Shown here in pieces: positions 35,186 through 43,028 of a stretch of DNA of 64,000 nt (position 1 is its first letter; every line of letters begins with the position of its first letter). Where the stretch lies: the NCBI RefSeq assembly GCF_014217625.1, contig NZ_CP043641.1, positions 1,178,001 to 1,242,000 on the forward strand, given 5' to 3'. This stretch comes from Leifsonia shinshuensis (lineage in GTDB: Bacteria > Actinomycetota > Actinomycetes > Actinomycetales > Microbacteriaceae). The translations under genes and the position numbers were made by a program. The notes below the pieces were generated by a model. That model was given only the letters and a program-made list of their open reading frames with translations, was not told the origin of the DNA and did not search any database.

Positions 35186-36181
35186 TCAGAAGATCCGCAG
35201 GCCGATCTCGGCGGGGGCGGCGAGCAGGCTCTCGATCTCGTCGTCCAGGCGGACGAGCGTGATCGAGGCGCCGGCCATGTCGAGCGACGTACAGTACTCG
35301 CCCACGTAGCTGCGCCCGACCGTGATCCCCTTCGCGGCGAGCTGCTCGTGCGCGTGGCCGTACGCGATGTAGAGCTCGCTGATCGGGGTGCCGCCGAGTC
35401 CGTTGACCATGAGAGCCACGCGGTCGCCGCGCTCGAACGGGAGGTCGGCCACGACCGGGTCGAGCAGGATATCGACCAGCGCGTCCGACGGCTCGATCTT
35501 CGCGCGCCGGCGGCCCGGCTCGCCGTGGATCCCGACGCCGATCTCGATCTCGTCGTCGCCCAGCTCGAACAGCGGGGAGCCTTTCGCCGGCGGGGTGCAG
35601 GCGGTGAGCGCGAGGCCCATCGTGCGCGTGACCGAGTTCACCTTCTCCCCGATCCGGACCACCTCGTCGAGGTCGGCCCCGGCCTCCGACGCCGCGCCGA
35701 CCGCCTTCATCACGAAGAAGTTGCCCGCCACGCCGCGGCGGCCGACCGTGTAGGTGGAGTCCTGCACCGCCACGTCGTCGTCGATGAACAGCGTCCGCAC
35801 GTTGACGCCGTCGGCGAGGCTCAGCTCCTGCGCCATGTCGAACGCCATCTTGTCCCCGGTGTAGTTGTTGACCAGCAGCAGCACGCCCTTCGGCGACGCC
35901 AGCAGCTTGGTCGTCTCGTAGACGTAGTCCATCGGCGGCGCGGCGAAGACGTCGCCAGGGCAGGCGCCGTCGAGCATCCCCCTGCCGACCGTGAGGACGT
36001 GCGCCGGCTCGTGGCCGGAGCCGGAGCCCTGGATAATCGACACCTTGTCGTCGCGCGGGGCGTCCGCGCGCATGATCAGGTTGTACTCGGGCACGTAGCG
36101 CAGCGTGTCCGGGTTGGCGAGGGCGATGCCCTTGAGCATGTCCGGCACGTACTTCAGCGGATCGTTGACGAACTTCTTCAT
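35186..36181 (-). CDS. dhaK: DhaK-type ketose kinase, substrate-binding subunit
   Basis: 331 aa. The DhaK signature includes GSGSGHEPAH with His57, YTGDK with Asp110, and GVGIHGEPGRRR with His219, the residue that covalently binds the carbonyl carbon in E. coli DhaK. It pairs with the DhaL gene 45 bp upstream and is the last gene of the aldolase-HAD-DhaL-DhaK operon. No DhaM phosphocarrier is in the window, so an ATP-linked mechanism is likely unless DhaM is elsewhere. The substrate could be dihydroxyacetone or a tetrulose; several actinobacterial DhaK homologues act on erythrulose. Confidence 0.88.
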   Translation of the reverse strand: MKKFVNDPLKYVPDMLKGIALANPDTLRYVPEYNLIMRADAPRDDKVSIIQGSGSGHEPAHVLTVGRGMLDGACPGDVFAAPPMDYVYETTKLLASPKGVLLLVNNYTGDKMAFDMAQELSLADGVNVRTLFIDDDVAVQDSTYTVGRRGVAGNFFVMKAVGAASEAGADLDEVVRIGEKVNSVTRTMGLALTACTPPAKGSPLFELGDDEIEIGVGIHGEPGRRRAKIEPSDALVDILLDPVVADLPFERGDRVALMVNGLGGTPISELYIAYGHAHEQLAAKGITVGRSYVGEYCTSLDMAGASITLVRLDDEIESLLAAPAEIGLRIF

Positions 36182-36226
36182 GGGAGGTGCTCCTTCGGGT
36201 TGTGCTTCGGTGAGCGGTGAGACCGG

Positions 36227-36871
36227 TCAGGCTCGCGGGCGGTCCGGCCAGGCCGGCGCGAGGCGTTCCAGGATGACGGCGACGGCGACAGCGCCGGGGT
36301 CGGGCGAGCCGATGCTGCGCTCGCCGGTGTAGGCGGCCCGTCCGCGCATCGCCTGCATGGTCACGGTCGCGTCCGCGGCCTCCCGGGCGGTCACGGCGGC
36401 CGCCGCGACGATCCCGTCGCTGCCCGTTCCGGCCTGCACGCCCTCGGCGATGGTGTCGGTCATCGGCACGAGCGCGTCGAGCAGGGTCTTGTCTCCCACG
36501 TCGGCGTTGCCGCGGGCCTTGATCCCGTCGATGGCCGCGCGCAGCATGGCGACGGCGTCCTCGCCGGTCAGCGTGTCCTTGCCCTTGGAGACGGTCGCCG
36601 CGCGCAGGAAGGCCGTGCCCCAGATCGGCCCGGAGGTCCCGCCGATGCGGCTGGTGATCGCGACGGCGACCTTCTGCAGGAACGTCCCGATGTCGCTGCG
36701 GTCGTAGCCGTCCCAATCCGCCAGGACGATCTCGAACCCGCGGGCGAGCGAAAAGCCGAAGTCGCCGTCCCCGACGACCGAGTCGAGGTCGCCGAACGCC
36801 TTCTCGTTGTCGACGGCCGTCTGCGCGATCGTGCGCACCACGAACTCCACATCGTCGAAGCTCTGCGTCAT
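36227..36871 (-). CDS. dhaL: DhaL-type nucleotide-binding kinase subunit
   Basis: 214 aa from the ATG at 36871, preceded by AAGGAGTGGAC. It is an all-helical DhaL domain with the Mg-nucleotide loop VVGDGDFGFSLARGFE (the position usually His in GDxDHG is Phe here), GGTSGPIWGTAFL and MRGRAAYTGERSIGSPDPGA. The three Asp ligands are kept. With DhaK it transfers phosphate to a short ketose. Its start lies 34 bp after the HAD gene stop. Confidence 0.87.
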   Translation of the reverse strand: MTQSFDDVEFVVRTIAQTAVDNEKAFGDLDSVVGDGDFGFSLARGFEIVLADWDGYDRSDIGTFLQKVAVAITSRIGGTSGPIWGTAFLRAATVSKGKDTLTGEDAVAMLRAAIDGIKARGNADVGDKTLLDALVPMTDTIAEGVQAGTGSDGIVAAAAVTAREAADATVTMQAMRGRAAYTGERSIGSPDPGAVAVAVILERLAPAWPDRPRA

Positions 36872-36904
36872 GTCCACTCCTTCGTGCTGCTCCGCTGCGC
36901 CCGT

Positions 36905-37681
36905 TCAGGGCCGGGGACGGTGCATGACCGCCCCGATGTCCCGCAGCTCCACCAGTGCGCCCGGCTCCACCCCGGCCGGAGCGGCCAGCACCTCGGCCGG
37001 CTCGCCCGGGTCGCCCAGTGACGTCACGACGAGCGACGCCCCGTCGAAGTCCTCGTCGGCCGTGTACGCGCTGACCGTGACGATCGTGCGCAGGCCGGCG
37101 CCGACCGCCGCGCGTACTCCGTTGCCGCTGTCCTCCACCACCACGCCGTCGTCCGGCCCGATCCCCAGCCGGTCGAGCGCCAGCAGGTAGATGTCGGGCG
37201 CCGGCTTCTTGTGCGGGACGATGTCGCCGGCGAACACCGCGAACCGCGCGGCGAGCTCCTGCCCGACCGCGTGCTCGAGCACGGCGCGCACCGACGGCTC
37301 CGCCGACGTGGAGGCGACGGCCAGGGTCCAGTCGGCGTCGGCGGCCTCCTGTGCGATGCGCGCGATGCCGGGTCGCGGCGGCAGCGCGCCCGACGCCACG
37401 AGCTCGGTGTAGATCGCCGTCTTGCGCTTGTGCCACTCGGCCAGCAGCTCGCGCTGCCCGTCCGCGTCGGCGGGGAGGCCGTTGGCCGCGACGAACTCGG
37501 GCGTGAGGATGCTGGCCATCCGCTCCTTGCCTCCGCCGATCAGCACCTTCTCGCGGTAGTCGTCGTCGCTCCACTGCACGGGGACGCCGAACTCGGCGAA
37601 GGTCCGGTTGAACGCCGGGAGGTGGCCGTTGCGTTCGGTGTCGGCCAGGACGCCGTCGCAGTCGAAGATCAGCGCGGGCAT
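36905..37681 (-). CDS. HAD-superfamily phosphatase / beta-phosphoglucomutase-like
   Basis: 258 aa. Motif I is IFDCDGVLADTE, followed by a helical cap (residues about 18-90), motif II VASTSAEPSV, motif III Lys in PHKKPAPDIYLLAL and motif IV VVEDSGNGVRAA. This is the CbbY/Gph/PGM-beta subgroup. Inside an operon for ketose phosphorylation and aldol cleavage it may dephosphorylate a sugar phosphate or repair a by-product. The stop codon of the aldolase gene is 4 bp upstream, so translation is coupled. Confidence 0.85.
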   Translation of the reverse strand: MPALIFDCDGVLADTERNGHLPAFNRTFAEFGVPVQWSDDDYREKVLIGGGKERMASILTPEFVAANGLPADADGQRELLAEWHKRKTAIYTELVASGALPPRPGIARIAQEAADADWTLAVASTSAEPSVRAVLEHAVGQELAARFAVFAGDIVPHKKPAPDIYLLALDRLGIGPDDGVVVEDSGNGVRAAVGAGLRTIVTVSAYTADEDFDGASLVVTSLGDPGEPAEVLAAPAGVEPGALVELRDIGAVMHRPRP

Positions 37682-37685
37682 CCGC

Positions 37686-38546
37686 TCACCACGCCTTGCC
37701 TGCGCTGCCGAACGTCGCGGCCAGCCCGGTGGTCAGCTCCACCACGTGCCCCCGGACGTCCCGGAACAGCGACGGCGGGTCCCACTTGTCTGCGGCCTCC
37801 GCGCCCTTCAGGAACGCGAGGCTGGATGTCATGAACTCGATCTTCAGCGCCGTCGAGATGTTCACCTTGGCGCAGCCGCGCGAGATCAGGTCGTGGAACT
37901 GCTCGTCCGTCATCCCGCTGCCGCCGTGCAGGGCGATCGGCACCCCGGTCGCCTCCACCAGCTCGGTGACGCGCTCGAAGTCGAGCTCCGGGGTCGCGGA
38001 GTAGACGCCGTGCGCGTTGCCGATCGAAGGCGCGAACACGTCGACGCCCGTCTCGCGGATGAAGGTCACTGCGGTGTCCAGGCTCTGCCGGCGCGGCTCG
38101 GTGTCGGCGCCGATGCCGTCCTCCACGCCCTTGATCGCCTCGATCTCGCCCTCGACGTGGGCGCCGTGCCTGCGCGCCTCGGCGACGACCTCCACCGTCT
38201 GCCGCTGGTTCTCCTCGACGGTAAGCGTGGAGGCGTCGAAGAGCACCGAGTTCCAGCCCCGGTCGAGACACTCCGTGATCACCTCGCGCTCGGGGCAGTG
38301 GTCGAGGTGGAGCGTGACCGGCACCTCGATGCCCGCGGTCATGGCCTCCCACATCGTGAAGAGCACGTTCGAGCCGATCGACTTGACCGTCTTCACGGAG
38401 GTCTGCACGATCAGCGGCGAGCGCGCCTCCACCGCGCCCGCGAGCACCGCCTCCAGGGTCAGATCGTTCACGATGTTGATCGCGGGCACGCCGTAGCGAC
38501 CCTCGAACGCCCTGTCGACGATCTCCTTCAGCGACACAACAGGCAT
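37686..38546 (-). CDS. Class II ketose-(bis)phosphate aldolase
   Basis: 286 aa, ATG preceded by GAGGAGG. Zinc ligands H83 (LHLDHCP), H179 (IGNAHGVY) and H207 (IALHGGSG) and the catalytic Asp82 are present, as is E134 in HVEGEIE. Length and sequence fit the GatY/KbaY/FbaA group. It would cleave a ketose-1-phosphate or bisphosphate to dihydroxyacetone phosphate plus an aldehyde. It is the first gene of the operon with HAD, DhaL and DhaK; the exact sugar is unknown. Confidence 0.87.
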   Translation of the reverse strand: MPVVSLKEIVDRAFEGRYGVPAINIVNDLTLEAVLAGAVEARSPLIVQTSVKTVKSIGSNVLFTMWEAMTAGIEVPVTLHLDHCPEREVITECLDRGWNSVLFDASTLTVEENQRQTVEVVAEARRHGAHVEGEIEAIKGVEDGIGADTEPRRQSLDTAVTFIRETGVDVFAPSIGNAHGVYSATPELDFERVTELVEATGVPIALHGGSGMTDEQFHDLISRGCAKVNISTALKIEFMTSSLAFLKGAEAADKWDPPSLFRDVRGHVVELTTGLAATFGSAGKAW

Positions 38547-38569
38547 GGCCGGCCTCCTCGTCCGTCAGC

Positions 38570-38575
38570 AGGCTA
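38570..38575 (-). promoter_or_regulatory. Candidate -10 element of the aldolase-dha operon
   Basis: TAGCCT on the minus strand, 23 nt before the ATG at 38546. The 108-bp gap to the regulator gene also contains GGGGAATCCCTACC-like and GGGGGATCCTCCC words that could be operators. Confidence 0.4.
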
Positions 38576-38654
38576 GGTCGCTGCGGCGGGTGCGCGACAC
38601 GGGAGGATCCCCCATCCGGCCGGTAGGGATTCCCCGCCTCCGCCTGGCGCGCCG

Positions 38655-40454
38655 TCAGCGCCGTGCGGCCGACAGTCCGGCGAGCGCTGTGCGGTTCGAC
38701 GCCCCGGTCTTCCGGAGCAGCGCGCCGACGTGCTTCTCGACGGTCTTGACGGAGATGTGCAGCTCGGCCGCGATCGCCTTGTCCGGCATGCCCTGCTCCA
38801 CGAGCGTGCGCACCTGCCGCTCGCGTGCGGTGAGCGGCTCCGGGCCGCCGGTGAGCGACACCGAGAACCGGCTGAGGATCTCGGGGCTCAGCAGGAGGTC
38901 GCCGCGGGCGGCCGCGACGACCGTGCGGGCGATGGTAGCCGGGTCGGCGTCGGTCTCCACGAATCCGGCGGCGCCGACCCCTGTCGCGCCGGCGAGCCGG
39001 TCGTCGCCCACGGACCCGATCAGGAGGACCACCCTGGCCTCCTCGTCCGCGGCGCGCAGGTAGGCGGTCAGCTGCACGCCGTCCACGTGCGGGAGGTCGA
39101 GGTCGGCCAGCACCACGTCCGGGCGCAGCAGGTCGAACGCCTCCAGCGCCGCCCGCGCGTCGCCGACCTCCGCCACCACCTGGACGTCGGGCTCGGCCAG
39201 CGCCAGCGAGCGCACGAGCCCGGAGCGGATCAGGTGGCTGGCATGGACGATCAGCAGCCGCCAGCGCCCCCGGCCGGGCTCGCGCGGCTCCGGCGCCACG
39301 GGCAGCTCCGCGCGCACGCGGGTGCCCCACTGCGGCGTCGACTCGACGTGCACGCTGCCGCCGAGGTGCTCGGCGCGCGCCGCGAGCCCCTGCAGGCCGA
39401 GCCCGCGCAACGGACGGTTCGGGGCGCGGGACAGGCCGGTGACGTCGAAGCCGCGGCCGTCGTCCTCGATCAGCGCTGTGACCTCGCGCTCGCCGTAGAC
39501 GATCCCCACCCTGACCTGGTGCGCCGACGCGTGCTCCACCACGTTGGTCAGCGACTCCTGCACGATCCGGAACAGCTGCCGCACCGTCTCCGGCGCCAGC
39601 GCGCCCGGCTCGCCCACCACGACCAGCCGGGTGCGGAGACCTGCCGCGGACTCCGCCCACGCGAGCTCCAGCGCGATCGCCTCCCCCAGCGACCGGCCGT
39701 CGAGCTGCTCCGGGCCGAGCCCGAGCACGGTGCGCTGGGTCTCGCTCAGCGCCGAGCGGGCGGCGCGACGTGCCTGCGCGAGGGCGTCGCCCGCCGGCTC
39801 GCCCACCGCCAGCCGGCGCTCGGCCTCGTCCAGCCGGAGCAGGATGTCGGCGAGGCCGCGCCCGACGGTGTCGTGCACGTCGCGCACCACCCGCTCGCGC
39901 TCGCCGGCGACCGCGGCCTCGCGCGTGCGCTCGGCCGCGATCGCGTGCAGCCGGGCGTTGGTGATCGCGATGGCTGCGTGCGCGGCGAAGCGTTCGAGCA
40001 GGGCGGCGTCGGCTGCGGTGAAGCGCCGGGCCGGATCCCGGCTGAACACCACCACGGCGCCGATGATCGCGTCGTTCCAGCGGATCGGCACGCCGATCGT
40101 GGCGTGCAGGAGGTCGCGGTCCGCGCCCTCGATGTGTCCGCCGCGCACCTGGGCGTACTCGTCGAACATCACGGTCGCCCGCGCGCGCACCACCTCGCCG
40201 GTGACGCCCTCGTTCAGCGGGAAGGTCTTGCCCGACTGGCAGCCGACGCCGAGGTCGGCGTCCTTGCGGTAAGCGCCTGCGGCCTCGTCCACGGTGCAGA
40301 TGGACCCGCTGTCGCAGTCGAGCAGCTCGAGGGTGTGCCGCAGGATCCGCTCCAGCAGCGGCCCGAGCGCGAAGTGGCCCGCGAGGTCCTCCGCCATCGC
40401 GGCGAGGGTGTCGAACTGCGCGCGCAGCTCACGATTCGGGTTCTCGGCTTCCAT
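38655..40454 (-). CDS. One-polypeptide GAF sensor kinase, receiver and LuxR regulator
   Basis: 599 aa from the ATG at 40454 (GAGGACAGC before it). Order: GAF domain (about 30-170), HisKA_3 dimerisation domain with phosphoacceptor His194 in VVRDVHDTVGRGL, HATPase_c (N304 in ESLTNVVEHA, DDGRGFD 331-337, GLGLQGLAARAEHLGG), receiver (about 398-520) and LuxR/NarL helix-turn-helix (LTARERQVRTLVEQGMPDKAIAAELHISVKTVEKHV, 541-576). These are normally two proteins. The receiver keeps the acceptor Asp451 (VVLADLDLP) but its acidic metal pocket is VHAS and the conserved Lys is Glu (GAAGFVE), so it looks degenerate. The dha operon follows on the same strand and may be its target. Confidence 0.88.
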   Translation of the reverse strand: MEAENPNRELRAQFDTLAAMAEDLAGHFALGPLLERILRHTLELLDCDSGSICTVDEAAGAYRKDADLGVGCQSGKTFPLNEGVTGEVVRARATVMFDEYAQVRGGHIEGADRDLLHATIGVPIRWNDAIIGAVVVFSRDPARRFTAADAALLERFAAHAAIAITNARLHAIAAERTREAAVAGERERVVRDVHDTVGRGLADILLRLDEAERRLAVGEPAGDALAQARRAARSALSETQRTVLGLGPEQLDGRSLGEAIALELAWAESAAGLRTRLVVVGEPGALAPETVRQLFRIVQESLTNVVEHASAHQVRVGIVYGEREVTALIEDDGRGFDVTGLSRAPNRPLRGLGLQGLAARAEHLGGSVHVESTPQWGTRVRAELPVAPEPREPGRGRWRLLIVHASHLIRSGLVRSLALAEPDVQVVAEVGDARAALEAFDLLRPDVVLADLDLPHVDGVQLTAYLRAADEEARVVLLIGSVGDDRLAGATGVGAAGFVETDADPATIARTVVAAARGDLLLSPEILSRFSVSLTGGPEPLTARERQVRTLVEQGMPDKAIAAELHISVKTVEKHVGALLRKTGASNRTALAGLSAARR

Positions 40455-40531
40455 GCTGTCCTCATCGACGGAAGGGGTGCTGCCGAGTTCATCTTGCGCC
40501 CTGTGCGCGGGTGGCGCCAGAGCGGTCCGCG

Positions 40532-41146
40532 CTACGCGGGGGGCCGCTGATCGTCCGCCGGCGGCTCCGGCTGCGCCGGCTCCGGCTGCGCCGGAGGCGC
40601 GGGCGGCGGGTCGGAGGGGTGCGCGGGCGGAGTCCACGCGCCAGGGGCCGGCTGCACATCGGCGACGCCGCCGAGCAGGTTGCGCGCCCGGTTGACCAGG
40701 TCGGAGTCCACCAGCACCGAGTAGCTGGTCGCGATCACCTGCATCACCGACGTGTAGTCGCGGCGGCGGCGGTTGATCGCGTACGACACGATCCCGAACA
40801 GCATCCCGAAGCCGGCGCCGATGAGCACGGCCGCGATGACGAACGCGTAGCTCACGGTCGGCGAGAAGATGATCAGCAGCAGCCCGAAGAAGATGCCGAG
40901 CCAGGCTCCGGAGGCCGCCCCGGCGAGCGCGACGCGCCCCCAGGTGAGCTTTCCGGTCACCCGCTCCACGCTCTTGAGGTCGCTGCCGACGATCGAGACC
41001 TTGTCGACCGGGAAGTCGGCGCGGGCCAGCACGTCGACCGCTTGCTGAGCGTCCACATAGGTCTCGTAGGTGGCCACGACCTCTCCCCGGGGCATGGTCG
41101 GGAAGAGCATCCGGTTGCGTCCGCCGAGCGGGCTGGGTGTGGTCAT
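40532..41146 (-). CDS. General stress protein, Gsp17M/YflT-like, with two membrane segments
   Basis: 204 aa. The N-terminal YflT-like domain reads EVVATYETYVDAQQAVDVLARADFPVDKVSIVGSDLKSVE, then two hydrophobic stretches (VALAGAASGAWLGIFFGLLLIIF and AFVIAAVLIGAGFGMLFGIVSYAI), a basic RRRR segment and a Pro-rich tail. Such proteins are stress-induced in actinobacteria with no known biochemistry. It is divergent from the MgtE-like gene, 57 bp away. Confidence 0.8.
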   Translation of the reverse strand: MTTPSPLGGRNRMLFPTMPRGEVVATYETYVDAQQAVDVLARADFPVDKVSIVGSDLKSVERVTGKLTWGRVALAGAASGAWLGIFFGLLLIIFSPTVSYAFVIAAVLIGAGFGMLFGIVSYAINRRRRDYTSVMQVIATSYSVLVDSDLVNRARNLLGGVADVQPAPGAWTPPAHPSDPPPAPPAQPEPAQPEPPADDQRPPA

Positions 41147-41190
41147 CCCGCCATTGTCCCATCCTCACCGTCCGCCCGGCTGCTAGGGCT

Positions 41191-41196
41191 TAAGTT
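41191..41196 (+). promoter_or_regulatory. -10 element for a leaderless MgtE-like operon mRNA
   Basis: TAAGTT followed by 7 nt and then the GTG at 41204; no ribosome site is visible. Confidence 0.45.
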
Positions 41197-41203
41197 ATTA
41201 GAC

Positions 41204-42517
41204 GTGAGCACCCGTATCTTCGTCGCCCGGTTGGCCGGCACCAGCGTGTTCGATCCGGTCGGCGACCGGGTCGGCAAGGTGCGCGACGTGCTGGTGGTGT
41301 ACCGCAAGGACGATCCGCCCAGCGTGGTCGGGCTGATCGTCGAGATCCCGGGCAAGCGCCGCGTGTTCCTGTCGATCGGCCGGGTGACCAGCATCTCCAG
41401 CGGCCAGATCATCACCAACGGGCTCATCAACGTGCGCCGGTTCGAGCAGCGCGGCGGCGAGGTCCGGGTCATCGCGGAGCTCCTGGGGCGCAAGGTCGTC
41501 TTCACCGACGGCACCGGCGAGGCGACGATCGAGGATGTCGCCATCCAGGAGTCCGCGACCGGCGAGTGGGCGGTGAGCCAGCTCTTCGTGCGGCGGCCCA
41601 AGTCCGGCGCCTCCCCGTTCGGCAAGGGCCAGACGACGTTCGCCGCCTGGAACGAGGTGCGCGAGAAGCAGGCCCGCGGCGAGGCGCAGTCCGCCGAGCA
41701 GCTGATCGCCGCCTACTCGGAGCTGAAGCCCGCCGACCTCGCCAACACCCTCCTCGACCTCCCGCAGCAGCGGATGTTGGAGGTGGCGGAGGAGCTTCCC
41801 GACGACCGGCTCGCCGACGTGCTCGAGGAGATGCCGGAGAGCGAGCAGGTGCAGATCCTCGCGAAGCTCGACGACGACCGCGCCGCCGACGTGCTCGACC
41901 AGATGCAGCCCGACGACGCCGCCGACCTCATCGCCCAGCTCTCCGACGAGCGTGGCGAGCACCTCCTGGAGCTGATGGAGCCCGAGGAGGCCGACGACGT
42001 GCGCATGCTGCTCAGCTATGCGCCGGAGACCGCCGGCGGCCTCATGACGACCGAGCCGATCATCGTGTCGGCCGACGCCACGGTCGCGGAGGGTCTCGCG
42101 CTCATCCGCCGCCACGAGCTCGCTCCGGCGCTCGGCGCCGCCGTCTGCGTGACGCTGCCGCCGTACGAGGCGCCCACCGGGCGGTTCCTCGGCATGGTGC
42201 ACTTCCAGCGGATGCTGCGCTACCCGCCGCACGTCCGTCTCGGCACCCTGCTCGACCCGAGCCTGGAGCCGGTGACGGCCGACACCTCCGCCGCCGAGGT
42301 CTCCCGCATCCTCGCCAGCTACAACCTCGTCTCCGTCCCGGTGGTGGACGAGAAGCACCGGCTCGTCGGGGTGGTGACCATCGACGACATCCTCGACTAC
42401 CTGCTCCCCGACGACTGGCGAAGTCAGGACGAGGACGAGCCCGTCAAGGCGCCGTCCGACGAGACCGGCAGTATCCGCATCGTGAACGGAAGGAGGGGCG
42501 GAAGTGGCACGAGGTAA
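41204..42517 (+). CDS. Soluble PRC-barrel/MgtE-N/CBS protein
   Basis: 437 aa, GTG start. Two PRC-barrel-like repeats (residues about 1-135), an MgtE intracellular N domain (LANTLLDLPQQRMLEVAEELPDDRLADVLEEMPESE) and a CBS pair (TEPIIVSADATVAEGLALI; VPVVDEKHRLVGVVTIDDIL) are present. The MgtE magnesium-channel membrane domain is absent. It resembles Rv1232c and heads an operon with DUF1003 and Mrp (14-bp and 8-bp overlaps). A regulatory Mg2+/nucleotide sensing role is plausible but unproven. Confidence 0.85.
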   Translation: MSTRIFVARLAGTSVFDPVGDRVGKVRDVLVVYRKDDPPSVVGLIVEIPGKRRVFLSIGRVTSISSGQIITNGLINVRRFEQRGGEVRVIAELLGRKVVFTDGTGEATIEDVAIQESATGEWAVSQLFVRRPKSGASPFGKGQTTFAAWNEVREKQARGEAQSAEQLIAAYSELKPADLANTLLDLPQQRMLEVAEELPDDRLADVLEEMPESEQVQILAKLDDDRAADVLDQMQPDDAADLIAQLSDERGEHLLELMEPEEADDVRMLLSYAPETAGGLMTTEPIIVSADATVAEGLALIRRHELAPALGAAVCVTLPPYEAPTGRFLGMVHFQRMLRYPPHVRLGTLLDPSLEPVTADTSAAEVSRILASYNLVSVPVVDEKHRLVGVVTIDDILDYLLPDDWRSQDEDEPVKAPSDETGSIRIVNGRRGGSGTR

Positions 42518-43028
42518 GCAGGACGCCAGTCTGGACGCCCCGAAGGGCCTCCGCACGTCGGTGATCCCCCGGCGCGACCCGCTGGAGCAGAGCGACCGGT
42601 TCGGCCGGTTCACGGAGTGGATCGCGCGCGCCATGGGGACGCCGTGGTTCATCGTCGGGCTGACCGTCTTCGTCGCGGCCTGGATGTTGTGGAACACCCT
42701 CCTTCCGACCGCCTGGCGCTTCGACTCCGCGGCATTGGGCTTCATCGCCCTGACGCTGGTGCTGTCGCTGCAGGCGTCGTACGCCGCCCCGCTCATCCTG
42801 CTCGCGCAGAACCGGCAGGACGACCGCGACCGCGTGCAGATCGAGCAGGACCGCCAGCGCGCCGAGCGGAACCTCGCCGACACCGAGTACCTGGCGAGGG
42901 AGGTCGTCGCCCTGCGCCTGGCGGTCAAGGACATGGCGACGAAGGACTTCATCCGCGCCGAGCTGCGCGCCCTGCTGGAGGACCTGGACAAGGGCGACCC
43001 CGCCGAGACCGGACGCGCACGTGCCTGA
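42504..43028 (+). CDS. DUF1003 membrane protein
   Basis: 174 aa, GTG start inside the MgtE-like gene, with AGGAGG upstream. Two membrane segments (GTPWFIVGLTVFVAAWMLWN and FIALTLVLSLQASYAAPLILLAQ) precede RQDDRDR and a charged helical tail, the DUF1003 signature. The function is unknown. It is co-translated with the MgtE-like protein and Mrp, the same order as Rv1232c-Rv1229c. Confidence 0.85.
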   Translation: MARGKQDASLDAPKGLRTSVIPRRDPLEQSDRFGRFTEWIARAMGTPWFIVGLTVFVAAWMLWNTLLPTAWRFDSAALGFIALTLVLSLQASYAAPLILLAQNRQDDRDRVQIEQDRQRAERNLADTEYLAREVVALRLAVKDMATKDFIRAELRALLEDLDKGDPAETGRARA

